This document shows, one piece after another, positions 50,648-53,632 of a DNA stretch of 53,632 nt (position 1 is the stretch's first letter; every line of letters begins with the position of its first letter). Where the stretch lies: assembly GCA_964605145.1 (NCBI GenBank), contig CAZSBG010000036.1, forward strand, positions 1 to 53,632. Direction: 5' to 3'. Source of the stretch: CAZSBG01 sp964605145. GTDB taxonomy: Bacteria > Zhuqueibacterota > Zhuqueibacteria > Thermofontimicrobiales > Thermofontimicrobiaceae. Made by a program: the position numbers and the translations under genes. The notes beneath the pieces are model-generated. The model saw nothing but the letters and a program-made list of their open reading frames with translations, was not told the DNA's origin and did not search any database.

Positions 50648-52642
50648 TTATTGCTTGACATATCTATCCCACCAATCGAGTTTCATTCTCAACGCAGCTT
50701 CAATGTGATTGGGCTGTTCGAACACATGAGGTTCATCCGGGAATCGCGCCATGACAGCCGGAACGCCCATTTTCTTCAACGCAGTAAAAAGCTGCTCACC
50801 CTCAGTAATGTGGCATCGCCAGTCCGCTTCGCCATGTAGAATTAATGTGGGTGTGTTGAAATTTTTTGCGTGATTCAACGGGCTGTTTTTCTCATAAACG
50901 GCACGTATTTCTCCATGATAGGGCATGCCGCCAAAATCCCATTCAGGGAAAAATTGTTCGTCAGTGGTGCCGTAAAATGAAAACATATTTACAAAGGGCG
51001 CCATGGTAACCGCTGCGCTGAATCTATCAGTGTGCCCAATTATCCACGTGGTCATCCATCCACCAAACGACAAACCTGTGACTCCCATCCTTGATTCATC
51101 GACAAAGCCAAATTTCAGCATGGAATTCACACCGGCCATGATATCTCTGTAACAACTGCCCCCATAGTCCTTGTTGATTTCATCGGTAAATTGCTGTCCA
51201 TAACCCAAACTACCGCGTGGATTGCAGTAGAATACCACATATCCCCGGGATGCAAGTAACTGGTATTCGAATTTAAATTGATTGGAGTACATCAATTGGG
51301 GGCCGCCATGAATGAATAAAACCATGGGATATTTCTGCTGCGCCGGATTGAAATATGGCGGAGTAATATACCAGCCCTGGATTTTGGTCTGATTATCCCC
51401 ATCAAAGTGCACGGTGACGGCATCCTGCAAATGAACATTTTTGACGAATTCACTGCTCATATCTGTGATTCGCCGCATGGTTCGCTTTTTATACGGTATC
51501 GCATAAATTTCATCGGGACGATCGACTTTACTTCGGGACAGAACCAATATATCTCCATCTTCTGAAATATCCCAGGTGCGAATTCGATGCCGGCCACTGA
51601 TGAGCGATTCTACCTTGCTGTTTTTTCTCGAAACAGTGTACAGATTGAAATTACCTTTTTCGCCAGCTAAAAAAGTTACTTCATTATTGTTTGGATGCCA
51701 ATGAATATCATTAATGACATTATCAAAATCTTCGGTAAGATTTTTCACTTCATCTTTTTTTAAATCTTTGACCATTATATCGTAATTGTCCGATTCGTAA
51801 TTGTAGCGAAAAGTTGAAAGCCAGGCCAGATAACGCCCATCCTGAGACCACGCCGGCGAATTATCCGGGCCTGTGTTCTCAAATACCTTTTCGGCCTCAC
51901 CGCCATTTGCAGGCACAATCCAGATATCCGTATCGATATTATTCTCTCTATCCACTGTGCGGTTGGAAACAAAGGCAATGTATTCACCGTCCGGTGAAAA
52001 ACAGATTTCATCATCAAAATGATCGCCATCGGTCAATTGCTGAATATCATTTGTGGCCAGGTCAACGACAAAAATATGCGATCGCCATCCCTCATCATAC
52101 CGGTTACCATCGTACCACCAGCGATATCTGAGGTGCGAATAAACTTTAATATCGTACAATCCCTCGGGATTTCTTCCTTCAAATTTTGTTTCGGAGAGAA
52201 AAGCAATTTTTTGACCATCCTGCGACCAGATGGGAGACCATGCTCCATTGGGCATGTCAGTCACCTGATACGTTTCTCCGCTTGGAATGTCCATAATCCA
52301 AATTTGCGAACTGCCAGAAGCGTTGGAAACGTATGCGATAGATTTATTGTCGAGCGACCACACCGGGGAATGATTGGATGTTCCCTCGAAAGTGAGTTGA
52401 CTTGTCATGCCGCCATCTGTGGGTACAATCCAAATTTGATTGATATTTTTATTGGTCAAAGAATCCATTTGATGAACAACATAAATAACATAGCGACTAT
52501 CCGGGGATATGCGAGGTGTTTTGCATGTTTTTATCTGATAAAAATCTGCCATAGATATATTCCGTTTGGCGCTTAATGGCGAAATAAACATCAGCAAAAA
52601 TATGAAACAGAAAACTAATATTTTTCTTATATCAAATTTCAT
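50648..52642 (-). CDS. Exported S9-family serine peptidase (prolyl oligopeptidase/acylaminoacyl peptidase type)
   Basis: Signal peptide (about 1-24, ...PLSAK), an N-terminal TolB-like propeller (about 30-390) with blades such as QIWIVPTDGGMTSQLT, YVSNASGSSQIWIMD and FVSNRTVDRENNIDTDIWI, and a C-terminal alpha/beta-hydrolase domain. The catalytic triad is Ser525 in GLSFGGW, Asp607 in HGEADWRC and His639 in DEPHVFEQP; the oxyanion-side block FIHGGPQLMYSN is present. Full-length and intact. It removes dipeptides or acyl-amino acids from peptides, probably in the periplasm, for peptide scavenging; specificity is not readable from sequence. RadC is encoded 30 bases upstream in the same direction. 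Confidence 0.92.
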   Translation of the reverse strand: MKFDIRKILVFCFIFLLMFISPLSAKRNISMADFYQIKTCKTPRISPDSRYVIYVVHQMDSLTNKNINQIWIVPTDGGMTSQLTFEGTSNHSPVWSLDNKSIAYVSNASGSSQIWIMDIPSGETYQVTDMPNGAWSPIWSQDGQKIAFLSETKFEGRNPEGLYDIKVYSHLRYRWWYDGNRYDEGWRSHIFVVDLATNDIQQLTDGDHFDDEICFSPDGEYIAFVSNRTVDRENNIDTDIWIVPANGGEAEKVFENTGPDNSPAWSQDGRYLAWLSTFRYNYESDNYDIMVKDLKKDEVKNLTEDFDNVINDIHWHPNNNEVTFLAGEKGNFNLYTVSRKNSKVESLISGRHRIRTWDISEDGDILVLSRSKVDRPDEIYAIPYKKRTMRRITDMSSEFVKNVHLQDAVTVHFDGDNQTKIQGWYITPPYFNPAQQKYPMVLFIHGGPQLMYSNQFKFEYQLLASRGYVVFYCNPRGSLGYGQQFTDEINKDYGGSCYRDIMAGVNSMLKFGFVDESRMGVTGLSFGGWMTTWIIGHTDRFSAAVTMAPFVNMFSFYGTTDEQFFPEWDFGGMPYHGEIRAVYEKNSPLNHAKNFNTPTLILHGEADWRCHITEGEQLFTALKKMGVPAVMARFPDEPHVFEQPNHIEAALRMKLDWWDRYVKQ

Positions 52643-52672
52643 TTCATCCTCTTTCTTAATAATTTTTAAAGA

Positions 52673-53362
52673 TTACATCAATCCATTTTCTGCAAAGCTG
52701 TAATAATTATCTTTTCCGATGATGATATGGTCGAACGCCCGAATCCCCACCAGATTGCACGCGCTTACCAGCCTTTTGGTTATTTCTTTGTCTTCAACAC
52801 TCGGGGAAGGTTCGCCACTCGGGTGATTGTGCACAAAAATAATCGCCGCGGCCGAGTTGTTCAAAGCCACTTTTATTATTTCTCGGGGATTCACCATACT
52901 TTCGGATAAACTTCCTTCAAAAAGCGTTTTTTCCAATATCAGATTATTCCGCGAACTGAGCAGAATGATTTTAAACTCCTCGCGAGTCAAATCTCCCATA
53001 TAGGGATGAACCAGTTTAAACACATCGTCACACGATTCAATTTTTTGTTTAGCCTTGAATTTTTCAGAAGCCATCCTCTTCCCTATCTCCAGCGCCGCTT
53101 TAATTTGAGCCGCCTTTGCCGGACCGATTCCGTTAATTTCACACAATTCGGTCACAGACTTGGAATTCAATCCTCGAAATCCATCAAATTGATTGAGTAG
53201 ATTTCTGGCAAGGTCAATGGCGGAGACGTTAAGGCCACCGACTCGCAGCAGAATCGCCAGCAATTCCGCATCCTGAAGTTTATCTGCACCATATTGAAGT
53301 AGCCTCTCACGGGGACGTTCGTGTTCAGGCCAGTCTTTTATCGTCAGCGTATATTTTGCCAT
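52673..53362 (-). CDS. radC: RadC-family JAB/MPN protein
   Basis: Protein of 229 residues with a helix-hairpin-helix N-terminal part (LRVGGLNVSAIDLARNLL; LCEINGIGPAKAAQIKAALE at about 70-90) and a JAB1/MPN metal site in the C-terminal half: Glu in SSR-upstream helix, then VHNHPSGEPSPSVED with the HxHPSG...D pattern. Length and motifs are those of typical RadC (also named UPF0758), whose original link to DNA repair is disputed; many homologues accompany mobile DNA. Start ATG at 53362. It is upstream of the S9 peptidase with a 30-base gap. Confidence 0.92.
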   Translation of the reverse strand: MAKYTLTIKDWPEHERPRERLLQYGADKLQDAELLAILLRVGGLNVSAIDLARNLLNQFDGFRGLNSKSVTELCEINGIGPAKAAQIKAALEIGKRMASEKFKAKQKIESCDDVFKLVHPYMGDLTREEFKIILLSSRNNLILEKTLFEGSLSESMVNPREIIKVALNNSAAAIIFVHNHPSGEPSPSVEDKEITKRLVSACNLVGIRAFDHIIIGKDNYYSFAENGLM

Positions 53363-53457
53363 GTATTCCGTTTCCAGTAAGAGTTAATTGTCTCATTCCT
53401 CAATTTGTGGAGGCGTATAATTTGTTTTATTTTTTGTAACTATTCAGTCCAACAATT

Positions 53458-53632
53458 TTAAACAATAACCGGTTGATTTAGAAAGCAAGCAACAATAGCT
53501 TCAAGCACATTAAATTTCTGTTTTTTAGCAGTAGAGATATAGCTTCTGTTACGACAGAAATATTTAGCACCGAAATCCAGTAACGTCCGGTTAGCTTTTT
53601 GCAGCGCGTTTGGCTCTTGATTTTTTTTTAGT
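53458..53632 (-). CDS. C-terminal end of a truncated gene at the window edge, possibly a transposase
   Basis: A minus-strand frame is open from the window edge to a stop at 53458-53460, giving 57 residues with FGAKYFCRNRSYISTAKKQ and KFNVLEAIVACF. Normal-looking codon use and an amphipathic end suggest a real C-terminus. The short pattern S/T-A-x-K-Q-x-x-NVLEAI-x-A-x-F recalls the tails of some DDE transposases, but I cannot assign a family. The start lies outside the window. Confidence 0.4.
   Translation of the reverse strand, partial: LKKNQEPNALQKANRTLLDFGAKYFCRNRSYISTAKKQKFNVLEAIVACFLNQPVIV

Noticed and set aside
50458..50661. A 67-codon minus-strand frame after the S9 peptidase gene
   Set aside because: It begins inside the peptidase's last codons, has no good ribosome site, no recognisable motif and lies in AT-rich DNA; I treat the stretch as non-coding.
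52019..52576. A 185-codon plus-strand frame opposite the S9 peptidase propeller
   Set aside because: It is the complement of a well-conserved domain with signal peptide; no independent evidence of coding.
1..53632. tRNA, rRNA, CRISPR arrays and known riboswitches
   Set aside because: I looked for cloverleaf-like GC-rich segments, regularly spaced repeats and familiar riboswitch cores in the intergenic regions on both strands and recognised none; a covariance-model scan was not possible.

Overview
The window looks like a chromosome segment from an uncultivated, probably anaerobic Gram-negative bacterium of the FCB (Fibrobacterota-Chlorobiota-Bacteroidota) assemblage; Calditrichota, KSB1 or Marinimicrobia-like lineages fit best. 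This is inferred from two proteins with C-terminal type IX secretion sorting domains of the YPNPFNP...GVY type, a gingipain-family protease, TolB-like propellers, an Omp85-type barrel, PEGA and NHL proteins, and AT-rich intergenic DNA. I saw no rRNA, tRNA, CRISPR array or intact insertion sequence.

Left part (1-14570): two copies of a hairpin-forming repeat and a stand-alone terminator, an orphan hybrid histidine kinase, then a tight four-gene mevalonate-type operon: HMG-CoA reductase, mevalonate kinase, a UbiX flavin prenyltransferase and a UbiD-family decarboxylase. The two last genes suggest the archaeal variant of the mevalonate pathway, in which anhydromevalonate phosphate is decarboxylated by a prenyl-FMN enzyme. 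Convergent to it lies an envelope operon (metalloprotease-propeller-Omp85 fusion, PQQ-propeller lipoprotein, PEGA protein), followed by a diguanylate cyclase and a third, inverted copy of the repeat.

Middle part (14571-37530): a secreted phospholipase D-like protein; a threonine dehydrogenase / KBL pair with AcpS, an acetyl-CoA synthetase and an acyl carrier protein between them; a divergent PRPP synthetase-like protein; a catalytically dead-looking M61 peptidase with PDZ; an orphan dehydratase-activase-type protein; a papain-like peptidase; a glycoside hydrolase of the debranching-enzyme type; and, on the minus strand, a very large gingipain-like protein, an exonuclease/GIY-YIG fusion and a DedA-like membrane protein.

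Right part (37638-50394): one long minus-strand unit of 13 genes with gaps of at most 68 bases. It encodes a TAT-exported NHL protein, a small anchored protein, an internally duplicated permease, a 50-residue membrane protein that copies the end of that permease, two membrane Fe-S proteins (one with an FMN-binding domain), a PsrB-PsrC-PsrA/Qrc-like complex, a seven-heme cytochrome c, a tail-anchored diferredoxin and a soluble fumarate-reductase-like pair. A sigma-70-like promoter, a palindrome over the start site and a leader terminator precede it. I read it as an electron-transfer module joining periplasmic redox chemistry and the quinone pool to a cytoplasmic flavoprotein reductase; its substrates are unknown. 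A secreted S9 peptidase, RadC and a truncated gene at the edge complete the window.
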